In this document: positions 42,020 to 50,352 of the stretch, one piece after another
Layout of the letters: every line of letters begins with the position of its first letter
How positions within the stretch are numbered: the first letter of the stretch is position 1
NCBI GenBank assembly: GCA_965279125.1
Contig: CBDIHL010000044.1
Location: 1-64,000 of the forward strand
Direction of reading: 5' to 3'
From: Dinoroseobacter sp965279125
GTDB taxonomy: Bacteria; Pseudomonadota; Alphaproteobacteria; Rhodobacterales; Rhodobacteraceae
Length of the DNA: 64,000 bases
Notes under the pieces: generated by a model
Told to the model about the DNA's origin: nothing
What the model saw: only the letters and a program-made list of their open reading frames with translations
Database searches by the model: none
Translations under genes and position numbers: made by a program

Positions 42020-42469
42020 TCAGCGTCGGGCAGCGAAAAACTCCCTCAGCAGCGCCTCGGCCTCGGCGGCCCCGATCCCATCGATGACCTCGGGGCTGTG
42101 ATGGGCCTGGGGGTGACTGAACACCCGCGCCCCATGCAGAACCCCGCCGGATTTGGGATCGCTGGCCGCGAAGACCACACGCGCGATCCGGGCATTTGCG
42201 ATGGCCGCCGCACACATCGCGCAGGGCTCCAGCGTGACGTAGAGGATGGCGCCGGGCAGACGCTGGGACCGGGTGGCGCGGCAGGCGGTGCGGATCACAG
42301 CGATCTCGGCATGGGCGGTGGGGTCATGGCCTTCGCGCGTGCGGTTGCCGTCCTGGAAAACCTTCCCATTGGGCAGCACCAGAACCGCGCCCACAGGCAC
42401 TTCGCCGCGCGCCGCTGCAAGGCGCGCCTGCGCGAGGGCTTGATCCATATGAGCGGCAAAGGGCGACAT
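42020..42469 (-). CDS. tadA: tRNA-specific adenosine deaminase
   Basis: 149 residues. Makes inosine at the wobble position of tRNA-Arg(ACG). Zinc motifs: HAEIAVIRTAC (HAE) and LEPCAMCAAAIANARI (PCxxC), in the normal spacing. Opening MSPFAAHMDQALAQARLAAA and FAASDPKSGGVLHG match TadA. Starts at the ATG at 42469, divergent from the pseudouridine synthase gene; 65 bases lie between. Confidence 0.95.
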   Translation of the reverse strand: MSPFAAHMDQALAQARLAAARGEVPVGAVLVLPNGKVFQDGNRTREGHDPTAHAEIAVIRTACRATRSQRLPGAILYVTLEPCAMCAAAIANARIARVVFAASDPKSGGVLHGARVFSHPQAHHSPEVIDGIGAAEAEALLREFFAARR

Positions 42470-42513
42470 GGGGTTCTTATAGGCCGCGTTTCGCGGTAGG
42501 GCGAAGGCGAAAT

Positions 42514-42537
42514 GAGTATTTTGGGAACCCTGAAATG
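42514..42537 (+). repeat. Copy of the dispersed GRRTATTT motif at the pseudouridine-synthase start
   Basis: GAGTATTTTGGGAACCCTGA followed by AATG, where the last ATG is the start codon of the gene at 42535. Same relation to a start codon as the copy at 36675. Confidence 0.45.
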
Positions 42538-43350
42538 ACGGATGGTGAGCGAATAGCCAAGCGATTGGCCCGTGCAGGCGTGGCCTCGCGGCGCGGTGCG
42601 GAGGCGATTATCGAGGCCGGGCGCGTGTCGGTGAACGGCAAGGTGATCGACAGCCCCGCCCTGAACGTCACGGAAACCGACGAGATCATGGTGGATAACG
42701 CGCCGCTGGCCGCGCCCGAGCCCCCGCGTTTGTGGCGCTATTACAAGCCCCTCGGGCTGGTTACGAGTGCCAAGGACGAAAAGGGTCGAGAGACGGTGTT
42801 CGAGACGCTGCCCGAAGATATGCCGCGCGTGATCAGCGTGGGGCGGCTTGACCTGAACTCGGAAGGGTTGCTGCTGCTGACCAATGACGGCGACATCAAG
42901 CGCAAGTTGGAGTTGCCCTCGACCGGGTGGCTCAGGCGCTACCGCGTGCGCGTCAACGGCGTGCCGAACGAGCCGATGCTGACCCCCTTGCGCCGCGGCC
43001 TGACGGTTGACGGCGAGCGCTTTCAGCCGATGGAGGTGACGCTGGACCGCCAGCAAGGGGCCAATGCCTGGCTGACGATTGGGCTGCGCGAAGGCAAGAA
43101 CCGCGAGATCCGGCGCGCGATGGCAGAGCTTGGCCTGTCGGTCAATCGCCTGATCCGGATCAGCTACGGGCCGTTTCGCCTTGATGACATGAAACCGGGC
43201 GATGTCGAAGAGGTCCGCGCGCGGGTCATGCGCGAGCAACTGGGCCTTGAGAGCACGAAAACCGATGCCCTCAAACCCAAACGCCGCCCCGCCCCGCGCC
43301 GCGATCGCGCCGGCCCCCCAACCAAGGGGGGAAAACCGCGCCGCAAATAA
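42535..43350 (+). CDS. RsuA/RluB-family 23S rRNA pseudouridine synthase
   Basis: 271 residues. An N-terminal S4 RNA-binding domain (AKRLARAGVASRRGAEAIIE and AGRVSVNGKVIDSPALNVTE, 1-60) is followed by the catalytic domain with SVGRLDLNSEGLLLLTNDGD (catalytic aspartate in GRLDLxSEG) and TIGLREGKNREIRRAMAELG. A basic, proline-rich tail (PKRRPAPRRDRAGPPTKGGK) extends the family core. RluB is the best guess, but RluE or RsuA cannot be separated by eye. Confidence 0.92.
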   Translation: MTDGERIAKRLARAGVASRRGAEAIIEAGRVSVNGKVIDSPALNVTETDEIMVDNAPLAAPEPPRLWRYYKPLGLVTSAKDEKGRETVFETLPEDMPRVISVGRLDLNSEGLLLLTNDGDIKRKLELPSTGWLRRYRVRVNGVPNEPMLTPLRRGLTVDGERFQPMEVTLDRQQGANAWLTIGLREGKNREIRRAMAELGLSVNRLIRISYGPFRLDDMKPGDVEEVRARVMREQLGLESTKTDALKPKRRPAPRRDRAGPPTKGGKPRRK

Positions 43351-43421
43351 CCCTTGCGACGAGGTGGCGCAGCGGCGAGCGACCCCCTATATTCGGTGCG
43401 ACGACAAGAAATGGGGCAAAT

Positions 43422-43508
43422 ATGTCGAATAAAGGACTGAGCTACACCGCATATGCGCTGCTTTTTGCGCTGATCCTCTATGTCGGCTTCGGCTGGGGGG
43501 TCGCATGA
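43422..43508 (+). CDS. 28-residue membrane peptide at the head of the TelA operon
   Basis: MSNKGLSYTAYALLFALILY and VGFGWGVA: a short polar head and one membrane helix. Its TGA overlaps the XpaC ATG as ATGA (43505-43508), so the two are cotranslated. GGGGCAAAT precedes the ATG, a moderate ribosome site. The overlap and hydrophobic pattern argue for a real gene. It may be a small membrane partner of XpaC or TelA; nothing more can be said. Confidence 0.6.
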   Translation: MSNKGLSYTAYALLFALILYVGFGWGVA

Positions 43509-44407
43509 GCCAGCGGTTTGGCGGCAAGTATAGCCCAAGCGGCAACACGACCGGCGCGTCCGACGTGCCGCGCGCGGATTCGCCTGCGCTGATGAAAGGG
43601 GTGAAAGCCTCTAAGATCGGGATGCGGGTGAATTTCTTGTTCTTCGCGCCCTTGCCCATTGCGATTTTCGCCTTTGGTAAACCGCCCGTGTCTATGGCCA
43701 TCGCACTCGCAGGCTTTGGTGTCTTAATGGTCGCCGCATGGCTGCTGCGCGAGGGTCTCAAGGCCGAGGAAGCCTATGAGGCTCGCAAAGTCGCCCGCCG
43801 CCCTGCCGTGCCGCGCAAAATCATGGCCTCGATTGCCACCGGGCTTGGCCTTGGGCTGGCAGGGTTTGCCGCTGATCCGGGGCTGATCGCGCCTGTGGTC
43901 TATGCCGTTCTGGGCGCAGCCTTGCATTTCGTGTCCTTCGGGCCGGACCCTTTGAAAGACAAGGGCATGGAAGGCATTGACCAATTCCAGACCAACCGCG
44001 TGGCCGAAGCCGTGGACAAGGCAGAGGCGCATCTGAGCGCCATGACCGATGCGATTGCCCGCGCAGGCGACCGGGAGATTGAGCGCAAAGTCGAGCAATT
44101 CCAGCAAGACGCACGCGCCATGTTCCGCAAGATCGAAGATGATCCGCGCGATCTGACAAGTGCGCGCAAATATCTGTCGGTTTACTTAATGGGTGCGCGC
44201 GATGCGACGGTGAAATTCGCCGATTACTACGCAAATTCGCGCGACCCGCAGGCGCGCGCAGATTATCTGGCGCTTTTGGCCGATTTAGGTGGACAGTTTC
44301 GTAGCAAAACGGATGTGATGCTACTGGATGATCGCACCGATCTGGATGTTGAAATTGAAGTTTTGCGTGACCGCCTTGCCCGAGAGGGCGTCAAAACGCG
44401 GTCCTAG
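43505..44407 (+). CDS. XpaC-like protein (5-bromo-4-chloroindolyl phosphate hydrolysis family)
   Basis: 300 residues. A polar N-terminus (MSQRFGGKYSPSGNTTGASD), two hydrophobic pairs (FLFFAPLPIAIFAFG; MASIATGLGLGLAGFAADPG), then a long helical domain with VAEAVDKAEAHLSAMTDAIA, KVEQFQQDARAMFRKIEDDP and RKYLSVYLMGARDATVKFAD. This is the XpaC (PF10112) layout. XpaC genes regularly precede telA and the pair is counted among Ter-associated stress-response modules. Biochemical role unknown; the name comes from an old phenotype. telA follows after 35 bases. Confidence 0.85.
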   Translation: MSQRFGGKYSPSGNTTGASDVPRADSPALMKGVKASKIGMRVNFLFFAPLPIAIFAFGKPPVSMAIALAGFGVLMVAAWLLREGLKAEEAYEARKVARRPAVPRKIMASIATGLGLGLAGFAADPGLIAPVVYAVLGAALHFVSFGPDPLKDKGMEGIDQFQTNRVAEAVDKAEAHLSAMTDAIARAGDREIERKVEQFQQDARAMFRKIEDDPRDLTSARKYLSVYLMGARDATVKFADYYANSRDPQARADYLALLADLGGQFRSKTDVMLLDDRTDLDVEIEVLRDRLAREGVKTRS

Positions 44408-44442
44408 AGATTAACGATACTGACCCTGTAGGAGGGAAATCC

Positions 44443-45636
44443 ATGTCTGAAGCTGTGCGCACGAAAGCCACTGAAACTCTGGCCCAGGTCGAAGAGGTCA
44501 CCAAAACCTTGCTGCCCGAGCCGTCCACCGCGCTGGTGCCCTTGGCGCAAGCCGATGCGCCGGTTGCCGCCGAGATCACCAAGGCGATGGGCGAGATCGA
44601 CATGAAGGACACCGGGTCCATCGTGCGGTTTGGCTCGGGCGCGCAGGCCGAGTTGCAGGAAATCTCTCAGGCGATGCTTGCGGATGTGCGCAACAAGGAT
44701 GTGGGCCCGGCGGGCAACTCCTTGCGCGATATCGTCACCACCATTCGCGGCTTTTCGGTGGACGAGCTGGGCGTGGGGCGCAAGCAAAGCTGGTGGGACC
44801 GCCTGTTGGGACGCGCCAAGCCGATGGCGATGTTTGCCGCGAAGTTCGAGACCGTTCAGGGCCAAATCGACAAAATCACCGAAGACCTTTTGGGCCACGA
44901 GCATATATTGCTGAAAGACATCAAGTCGCTCGACAAGCTCTATGAGAAGACACTGCAATTCTATGACGAGTTGGCGATCTATATCACCGCAGGCGAGGAA
45001 AAGCTGCGTGTGCTTGACGAGCAAGACATCCCCGCCAAAGCCGCCGAGGTCGATGCCGCCCCTGAAAACGATCAAGTCATGCGCGCCCAAGAGCTGCGCG
45101 ATCTGCGCGCCGCACGCGACGATCTGGAGCGCCGCGTCCATGATCTGAAACTGACCCGTCAGGTGACGATGCAATCGCTGCCCTCGATCCGGCTCGTGCA
45201 GGAAAACGACAAATCGCTCGTCACCAAGATCAACTCCACCCTCGTGAACACCGTGCCTTTGTGGGAAACGCAGCTGGCGCAAGCGGTCACGATCCAACGC
45301 TCGGGCGAGGCGGCCAAGGCCGTGCGCGAAGCCAATGATCTGACCAACGAGTTGCTGACCTCGAACGCCAAGAACCTGCGCGACGCCAACAAGGTCATCC
45401 GCGAAGAGATGGAGCGCGGTGTGTTTGACATCGAAGCCGTCAAGCAGGCCAATGCCGATCTGATCGCGACGATCAACGAGTCGCTGCAAATCGCCGATGA
45501 TGGCAAAGCCAAGCGCGCCGCCGCAGAAGAGGACCTTCAAAAGATGGAGGCCGAGTTGCGCGACACGCTGGCCTCGGCCAAAGCGCGCGGCGACAAGGCG
45601 GGCGATACCGCTGGCATGGCCGTGCCGGACGCGTAA
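44443..45636 (+). CDS. telA: Toxic-anion resistance protein TelA
   Basis: 397 residues, full length. Almost wholly helical, family PF05816: AEITKAMGEIDMKDTGSIVR, FGSGAQAELQEISQAMLADV, WWDRLLGRAKPMAMFAAKFE, HEHILLKDIKSLDKLYEKTL, QFYDELAIYITAGEEKLRVL and QSLPSIRLVQENDKSLVTKI. First known for tellurite and colicin-linked phenotypes on plasmids (KlaA/TelA), now viewed as a membrane-stress/Ter-network protein. Ribosome site GGAGG upstream. Its 13-base gap to the DUF2927 gene and the XpaC partner place it in an operon of at least six genes. Confidence 0.93.
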   Translation: MSEAVRTKATETLAQVEEVTKTLLPEPSTALVPLAQADAPVAAEITKAMGEIDMKDTGSIVRFGSGAQAELQEISQAMLADVRNKDVGPAGNSLRDIVTTIRGFSVDELGVGRKQSWWDRLLGRAKPMAMFAAKFETVQGQIDKITEDLLGHEHILLKDIKSLDKLYEKTLQFYDELAIYITAGEEKLRVLDEQDIPAKAAEVDAAPENDQVMRAQELRDLRAARDDLERRVHDLKLTRQVTMQSLPSIRLVQENDKSLVTKINSTLVNTVPLWETQLAQAVTIQRSGEAAKAVREANDLTNELLTSNAKNLRDANKVIREEMERGVFDIEAVKQANADLIATINESLQIADDGKAKRAAAEEDLQKMEAELRDTLASAKARGDKAGDTAGMAVPDA

Positions 45637-45649
45637 GTGTAGCCGACTG

Positions 45650-46588
45650 ATGATGCGACTTCTGACATGCCTTGGCCTTTTGGTTGCCCTTGCGGGCTGC
45701 CAGGGCTTGGGCGTGTCCGGCGCAGGCGTCGGCGCGGTCACACCGCCGGTTGCACGCGCCGCCCCAAGTGCGCCCTCCGCCGCCTCGCTGGCCTTGGCAA
45801 GCTACTACGAGAGCGTGCAATCACGGATGCTGGCCCAAGGCCTGATGCGCCAAGACGGCGACCGCCCGGATGCAAGCCTGACCGCTGGTCGGCTGGCGAC
45901 AAACTTCGAGAATATCGCACTCTTTAACGAATATTCCTTGCGCGGTGGGCGTTTTGTGGCCGAACGCGCGCCCTCGCGCCTGCGCCGCTGGGCCGAACCT
46001 GTGGTGTTGCAACCCGTTTTCGGGCCGTCGGTGCCCGAGGCGCAAGTCGCGCGCGACACAGCTGCAATGACCCGGTATGCTGCGCGCCTGAGCCGGGTTA
46101 CGGGCCATTCGGTGCGTGTCGCCACCAGTGGCCCCGCCAATTACCACGTGCTGTTTTTGAACGCGGACGAGCAGCGCCGTGCCGCGCCGTTGTTGCAGCA
46201 AATTCTGCCGGGCCTCGGGCGGGCGACGATCCAGTCGATCACGCAAATGCCGCGCTCGACCTTTTGTGGGGTCTACGCGTTTGACGACCGCAATCGGCCG
46301 AATACCTACGTGGCCGCAATTGCCGTCATCAAGGCCGAACATCCGACCCTGATGCGCCTGTCGTGCATCCACGAAGAGATCGCGCAAGGCATGGGGCTGG
46401 CCAATGACAGCCCTGCTGCGCGCCCCTCGATCTTTAATGACGACGAAGAATTCGCCCTTTTGACCCGGCACGACGAGATCCTCTTGTCGATGCTTTATGA
46501 TCCCCGCCTGCGCCCCGGCATGACGCCGGAACAGGCCCGCCCCCTCGTCGCGCAGATCGCGCGCGAGAAGGTTGGCGGTTCGAGCTAA
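45650..46588 (+). CDS. DUF2927 lipoprotein with a zincin-like HExxxQG motif
   Basis: 312 residues. MMRLLTCLGLLVALAGCQGL is a lipoprotein signal (LAGC, cysteine at 17). The mature domain carries LATNFENIALFNEYSLRGGR, RYAARLSRVTGHSVRVATSG, and the block CIHEEIAQGMGLANDSPAAR, then PSIFNDDEEFALLTRHDEIL and LLSMLYDPRLRPGM. The last block lines up by eye with the HExxHxxG...D part of metzincin peptidases, but the second histidine is Q246 (H241, E242). The start is the first of two adjacent ATGs. Outer-membrane or periplasmic. Confidence 0.8.
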   Translation: MMRLLTCLGLLVALAGCQGLGVSGAGVGAVTPPVARAAPSAPSAASLALASYYESVQSRMLAQGLMRQDGDRPDASLTAGRLATNFENIALFNEYSLRGGRFVAERAPSRLRRWAEPVVLQPVFGPSVPEAQVARDTAAMTRYAARLSRVTGHSVRVATSGPANYHVLFLNADEQRRAAPLLQQILPGLGRATIQSITQMPRSTFCGVYAFDDRNRPNTYVAAIAVIKAEHPTLMRLSCIHEEIAQGMGLANDSPAARPSIFNDDEEFALLTRHDEILLSMLYDPRLRPGMTPEQARPLVAQIAREKVGGSS

Positions 46589-46600
46589 GGAGACTGCCCC

Positions 46601-47716
46601 ATGCCTATTTTCGATTTCCTCTCCGGCCAGTTCATCGACGTCATTCACTGGACCGACGACACCCGCGACACGATGGTCTGGCGGTTCGAGCGTCAGGGCC
46701 ACGAGATCAAATACGGCGCAAAACTGACCGTACGCGAGGGCCAAACGGCTGTTTTCGTGCATGAAGGGCAGTTGGCGGATGTGTTCACGCCGGGCCTCTA
46801 TATGCTTGAGACGAACAACATGCCGATCATGACGTCGCTCCAGCATTGGGATCACGGCTTCAAATCGCCCTTCATGTCGGAAGTCTATTTCGTCAACACC
46901 ACGCGCTTTAACGACCTGAAATGGGGCACCAAGAACCCGATCATGATGCGCGACCCTGAATTTGGGCCCGTGCGCATCCGCGCCTTTGGCACCTACTCCG
47001 TGCGGGTGAGCGATGCTGCGAAGTTTCTGACCGAAATCGTCGGCACCGACGGCGAATTTACCAGGGACGAGATCAGCTACCAGATCCGCAACATCATCGT
47101 GCAGGAGTTCAGCCGCGTGGTCGCCAGCTCGGGCATTCCGGTTTTGGACATGGCGGCAAATACCGCCGACATGGGCAAGCTGGTCGCCACCGCAATTTCC
47201 GATACGATCGCGGGCTACGGCCTCAGCCTGCCGGAGCTCTATATCGAGAATATCAGTCTGCCCCCTGCGGTGGAAAAAGCGCTGGACGAGCGGACATCGC
47301 GCGGGGTTGCGGGCAATCTCGACGATCACATGAAGTGGAAAGCAGCCGAAGCCATGGCGAACGGCGGGGCTGCGGGCGATGCGATGGGCATGGGGCTGGG
47401 CGCAGGTCTGGGCATGCAGATGGGCAACATGATGGGCGGCCAGGTGAACCCCTGGGGGCAACAGCCCGCCCCAGCCGCAGCAGCCCCCGCCCCGCCACCG
47501 CCGCCCCCGGTCGAGCATGTCTGGCACATCGCAGAAGGGGGGGCGACGACCGGACCGTTCTCGAAGGCCAAGCTTGGTCGGATGGTCAGCGACGGCAAAT
47601 TGACGCGCGAAACCTATGTCTGGACCGCGGGCCAGGACGGGTGGCTGAAGGCTGAAGATGTGACGGAACTGGCACAGCTTTTCACCGTGATGCCACCGCC
47701 GCCTCCGGGCGCGTGA
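46601..47716 (+). CDS. SPFH-domain protein with C-terminal GYF_2 domain
   Basis: 371 residues. The SPFH (YdjI/COG4260) part spans about 1-245: MPIFDFLSGQFIDVIHWTDD, VREGQTAVFVHEGQLADVFT, TSLQHWDHGFKSPFMSEVYF, AFGTYSVRVSDAAKFLTEIV and GYGLSLPELYIENISLPPAV. A Gly/Met-rich stretch (about 255-285) and a proline-rich linker lead to a GYF_2 domain (VWHIAEGGATTGPFSKAKLG; TYVWTAGQDGWLKAEDV) that would bind proline-rich partners. In Bacillus the related YdjI acts with a zinc-ribbon protein in PspA-type membrane stress, and here too a zinc-ribbon protein follows. Confidence 0.88.
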   Translation: MPIFDFLSGQFIDVIHWTDDTRDTMVWRFERQGHEIKYGAKLTVREGQTAVFVHEGQLADVFTPGLYMLETNNMPIMTSLQHWDHGFKSPFMSEVYFVNTTRFNDLKWGTKNPIMMRDPEFGPVRIRAFGTYSVRVSDAAKFLTEIVGTDGEFTRDEISYQIRNIIVQEFSRVVASSGIPVLDMAANTADMGKLVATAISDTIAGYGLSLPELYIENISLPPAVEKALDERTSRGVAGNLDDHMKWKAAEAMANGGAAGDAMGMGLGAGLGMQMGNMMGGQVNPWGQQPAPAAAAPAPPPPPPVEHVWHIAEGGATTGPFSKAKLGRMVSDGKLTRETYVWTAGQDGWLKAEDVTELAQLFTVMPPPPPGA

Positions 47717-47720
47717 TGCG

Positions 47721-47742
47721 TTCTTTGTTGCCCTAAATACTC
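47721..47742 (-). repeat. Copy of the dispersed GRRTATTT motif
   Basis: On the minus strand GAGTATTTAGGGCAACAAAG plus AA. It fills the gap between the SPFH stop (47716) and the zinc-ribbon start (47746), ending 3 bases before that ATG. Confidence 0.55.
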
Positions 47743-47745
47743 AAA

Positions 47746-48852
47746 ATGCCCGAGAGCGTTGACACATCCGACCCCGTATCCGAGCACCGCTTTCCTTGCG
47801 ATGCCTGTGGTGCCGATCTGCGCTTTGCGCCGGGCGAGACGGATTTGGTCTGCGATCATTGCGGGGCACGGGCGGAAATCGAAGGCCTCGCCGACGGTCC
47901 GGCCGAGATCGCGGAAATCGACTATCACCGTGCGCTACAAGGCTTAAGTGCCGCGGAAACCGAAGTCACGCGCGTGTCCACCTGCCCAAATTGCGCGGCG
48001 CGGGTGGAGTTTGACCCCGATATCCACGCCACCCAATGCCCGTTCTGCGCCACCCCCGTGGTCACCGACACCGGCGAGCAACGCCAGATCAAGCCCAAAG
48101 GCATGTTGGCCTTTGCGCTGGATGAACGCGACGCCAAAGCGGCGATGACCAAATGGCTGGGTCGGTTGTGGTTCGCGCCGAACGGCTTGCAGGACTACGC
48201 GCGCAAGGGTCGAAAAATGCAGGGAATTTACGTGCCCTACTGGACCTATGATGCGCAGACCAAAAGCCAATACAAAGGCCAGCGCGGCACGATCTACTAT
48301 GTCACGCAAACCGTGATGCGCGATGGCAAACCCGAGCAACGGCAAGTGCAGAAAATCCGCTGGAACCGTACCTCGGGACGTGTCGCGCGCTTCTTTGATG
48401 ATGTGTTGGTGCTGGCCTCGCGCAGCCTGCCCAAGGAAATGACCGACAAGCTGGAGCCTTGGGATCTGTCGCAGATGGTGCCCTATACGCCCGAAATTCT
48501 CGCAGGCTTTCGGGCCGAGGGCTACACGGTCGAGTTGCCCGACGGTCTGAATGAAGCGCGCGCCTATATGGACCGCGTGATCCTGCGCGATATCAAGTTC
48601 GACATCGGCGGCGATCGCCAGCGCGTCGATCACGTCGCCACCGATGTCAGCAAGGTCACGTTCAAACACGTGCTGCTGCCGGTGTGGCTTGCGGCGTATA
48701 AATACAATGGCCAGACCTACCGCTTCGTGGTGAACGGCCAAACCGGACAGGTCCAGGGCGAGCGCCCCTGGTCCGCCTGGAAAATCGCCGTGGCGGTCGT
48801 ATTGGGCCTGTTGGTCGCAGGTGCCGTAGGCTTTGCGCTGGCCAACGCGTAG
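47746..48852 (+). CDS. Membrane-anchored double zinc-ribbon protein
   Basis: 368 residues. Two zinc ribbons: CDACGADLRFAPGETDLVCD then HCGA (about 18-41), and CPNCAARVEFDPDIHATQCP then FCA (about 84-106). A middle domain follows (GIYVPYWTYDAQTKSQYKGQ, VPYTPEILAGFRAEGYTVEL, TFKHVLLPVWLAAYKYNGQT) and a C-terminal membrane helix (IAVAVVLGLLVAGAVGFALA). The layout matches YdjG/primosomal-protein-like zinc-ribbon membrane proteins that pair with SPFH proteins. Probably holds the SPFH assembly at the membrane. Starts at ATG 47746; no strong ribosome site. Confidence 0.82.
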   Translation: MPESVDTSDPVSEHRFPCDACGADLRFAPGETDLVCDHCGARAEIEGLADGPAEIAEIDYHRALQGLSAAETEVTRVSTCPNCAARVEFDPDIHATQCPFCATPVVTDTGEQRQIKPKGMLAFALDERDAKAAMTKWLGRLWFAPNGLQDYARKGRKMQGIYVPYWTYDAQTKSQYKGQRGTIYYVTQTVMRDGKPEQRQVQKIRWNRTSGRVARFFDDVLVLASRSLPKEMTDKLEPWDLSQMVPYTPEILAGFRAEGYTVELPDGLNEARAYMDRVILRDIKFDIGGDRQRVDHVATDVSKVTFKHVLLPVWLAAYKYNGQTYRFVVNGQTGQVQGERPWSAWKIAVAVVLGLLVAGAVGFALANA

Positions 48853-48907
48853 GGTCTGGACCGACCGCGCCGTTACCGCTAACGGTACCCCAAAGAGGAG
48901 AGGCCGG

Positions 48908-49828
48908 ATGATCCTATGTGCGGGCGAAGCCCTGATTGACATGTTGCCGCGCAAAACGGCCGGGGGGGAGGACGCATTCGCGCCCTATCCCGGCGGCGCG
49001 GTCTTCAACACCAGCATTGCGCTCGGGCGCTTGGGCGAGGCGGCAGGCCTGTTCACCGGCGTGTCGCGCGACCTCTTTGGCCAGCGCCTAGAGGCCGCTT
49101 TGGCCGCAAGTCAGGTCGATACCGGCTTTGCAGCGCGCTCGGACCGGCCCACGACATTGGCCTTCGTGACCTTGACCGAGGGTCACGCGCAATACGCATT
49201 TTATGACGAGGGGACGGCAGGTCGTTTGCTCTCGCAGGCCGATTTGCCAGGCGACTTAGCGAATGTCTCGGCGCTGTTTTTTGGCGGGATTTCCTTGGCG
49301 GTCACCCCTTGTGCCGACACCTATGCAGCGCTTTGCGCGCGCGAGGCGGCCCGTGTGCCGGTGATGCTGGACCCCAATATCCGCCCCTCTTTCATCGGCG
49401 ACGAGGCGGCTTACCGCGCCCGGATCACCAAGATGGTTGGCCTTGCGGATATCGTGAAAGTCTCGGACGAGGACTTGCATTGGCTGGAAGGTGCCGGCGA
49501 CAGCGACACGCTTGCCCGCGCGATGTTGGCCCATGGCCCGAAACTGGTCTGCATCACGCGCGGGGCCGAAGGGGTGACGGCCTATACGCGCGAAGGCCAA
49601 ATCCACGTCCCGGCAGCGCGCGCCGAGGTCGTCGATACGGTCGGTGCGGGCGACACATTCAATGCAGGACTGCTGGCGGGATTGTCCCGCGCGGGCCTTT
49701 TGACCAAAGCCGGGGTTGCCGCCCTGCCTCAGGACGGGTTGCGCGCGGCTTTGGCGCTTGGCGCGCAGGCGGCATCGATCACCGTATCGCGCGCGGGCGC
49801 AAACCCGCCTTGGGCCGCCGAGCTGTGA
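48908..49828 (+). CDS. PfkB-family sugar kinase (fructokinase type)
   Basis: 306 residues. MILCAGEALIDMLPRKTAGG, then YPGGAVFNTSIALGRLGEAA and the ATP/catalytic motif VVDTVGAGDTFNAGLLAGLS (catalytic aspartate in GAGD). This is the ribokinase/PfkB fold; the order and length fit fructokinases. The ATG at 48908 has GAGGAGAGG directly upstream. Its TGA overlaps the dtd GTG start. No sugar transporter is nearby, so the sugar remains a guess. Confidence 0.9.
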   Translation: MILCAGEALIDMLPRKTAGGEDAFAPYPGGAVFNTSIALGRLGEAAGLFTGVSRDLFGQRLEAALAASQVDTGFAARSDRPTTLAFVTLTEGHAQYAFYDEGTAGRLLSQADLPGDLANVSALFFGGISLAVTPCADTYAALCAREAARVPVMLDPNIRPSFIGDEAAYRARITKMVGLADIVKVSDEDLHWLEGAGDSDTLARAMLAHGPKLVCITRGAEGVTAYTREGQIHVPAARAEVVDTVGAGDTFNAGLLAGLSRAGLLTKAGVAALPQDGLRAALALGAQAASITVSRAGANPPWAAEL

Positions 49829-50262
49829 GGGCTCTGGTTCAGCGCGTCACTCAGGCCTCGGTCAGCGTAGACGGAGACGTGATCGGGGAGTGCGGCGCAG
49901 GCTTGCTGATCCTCGTATGCGCGATGCAGGATGATGCGGATGACCGCGCGGGGGTGCTGGCCGCAAAGATCTCGAAGCTGCGTATTTTCAAGGATGACGC
50001 GGGCAAGATGAACCGCTCGCTGGTGGATATGGGCGGCGCAGCACTTGTCGTCAGCCAGTTCACGCTGGCCGCCGATACATCGCGCGGCAATCGTCCGGGC
50101 TTTTCGGCCGCCGCAGGGCCTGAGCGGGGCGAAGCACTCTATCTCGCATTTTGCACTGCACTTTCTGAGTTGGGCATTCCCGTGGCCACCGGCCGCTTCG
50201 GGGCTGATATGGCGGTATCATTGGTCAATGACGGGCCGGTGACGTTGTGGCTGGACGTCTAG
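49825..50262 (+). CDS. dtd: D-aminoacyl-tRNA deacylase
   Basis: 145 residues. Removes D-amino acids and glycine mischarged on tRNA. MRALVQRVTQASVSVDGDVI, KISKLRIFKDDAGKMNRSLV, the SQFTLAADTSRGNRPGF motif and NDGPVTLWLDV (the GP-dipeptide that gives chiral proofreading is in DGPVT). Starts with GTG at 49825, overlapping the kinase TGA as GTGA, so coupled. Confidence 0.95.
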   Translation: MRALVQRVTQASVSVDGDVIGECGAGLLILVCAMQDDADDRAGVLAAKISKLRIFKDDAGKMNRSLVDMGGAALVVSQFTLAADTSRGNRPGFSAAAGPERGEALYLAFCTALSELGIPVATGRFGADMAVSLVNDGPVTLWLDV

Positions 50263-50352
50263 AGATCTGCGAAGGCATGGGGACGCTCGTCCGATTTGAC
50301 CCATCTGCCGCTACAGCCGATAGCGCTGAGGGCTTCGCACCGTCAAAGCGCG

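Noticed and set aside
44404..47527. Long minus-strand open frames opposite telA, DUF2927 and SPFH genes
   Set aside because: They mirror high-GC3 genes on the plus strand and show no family motifs.
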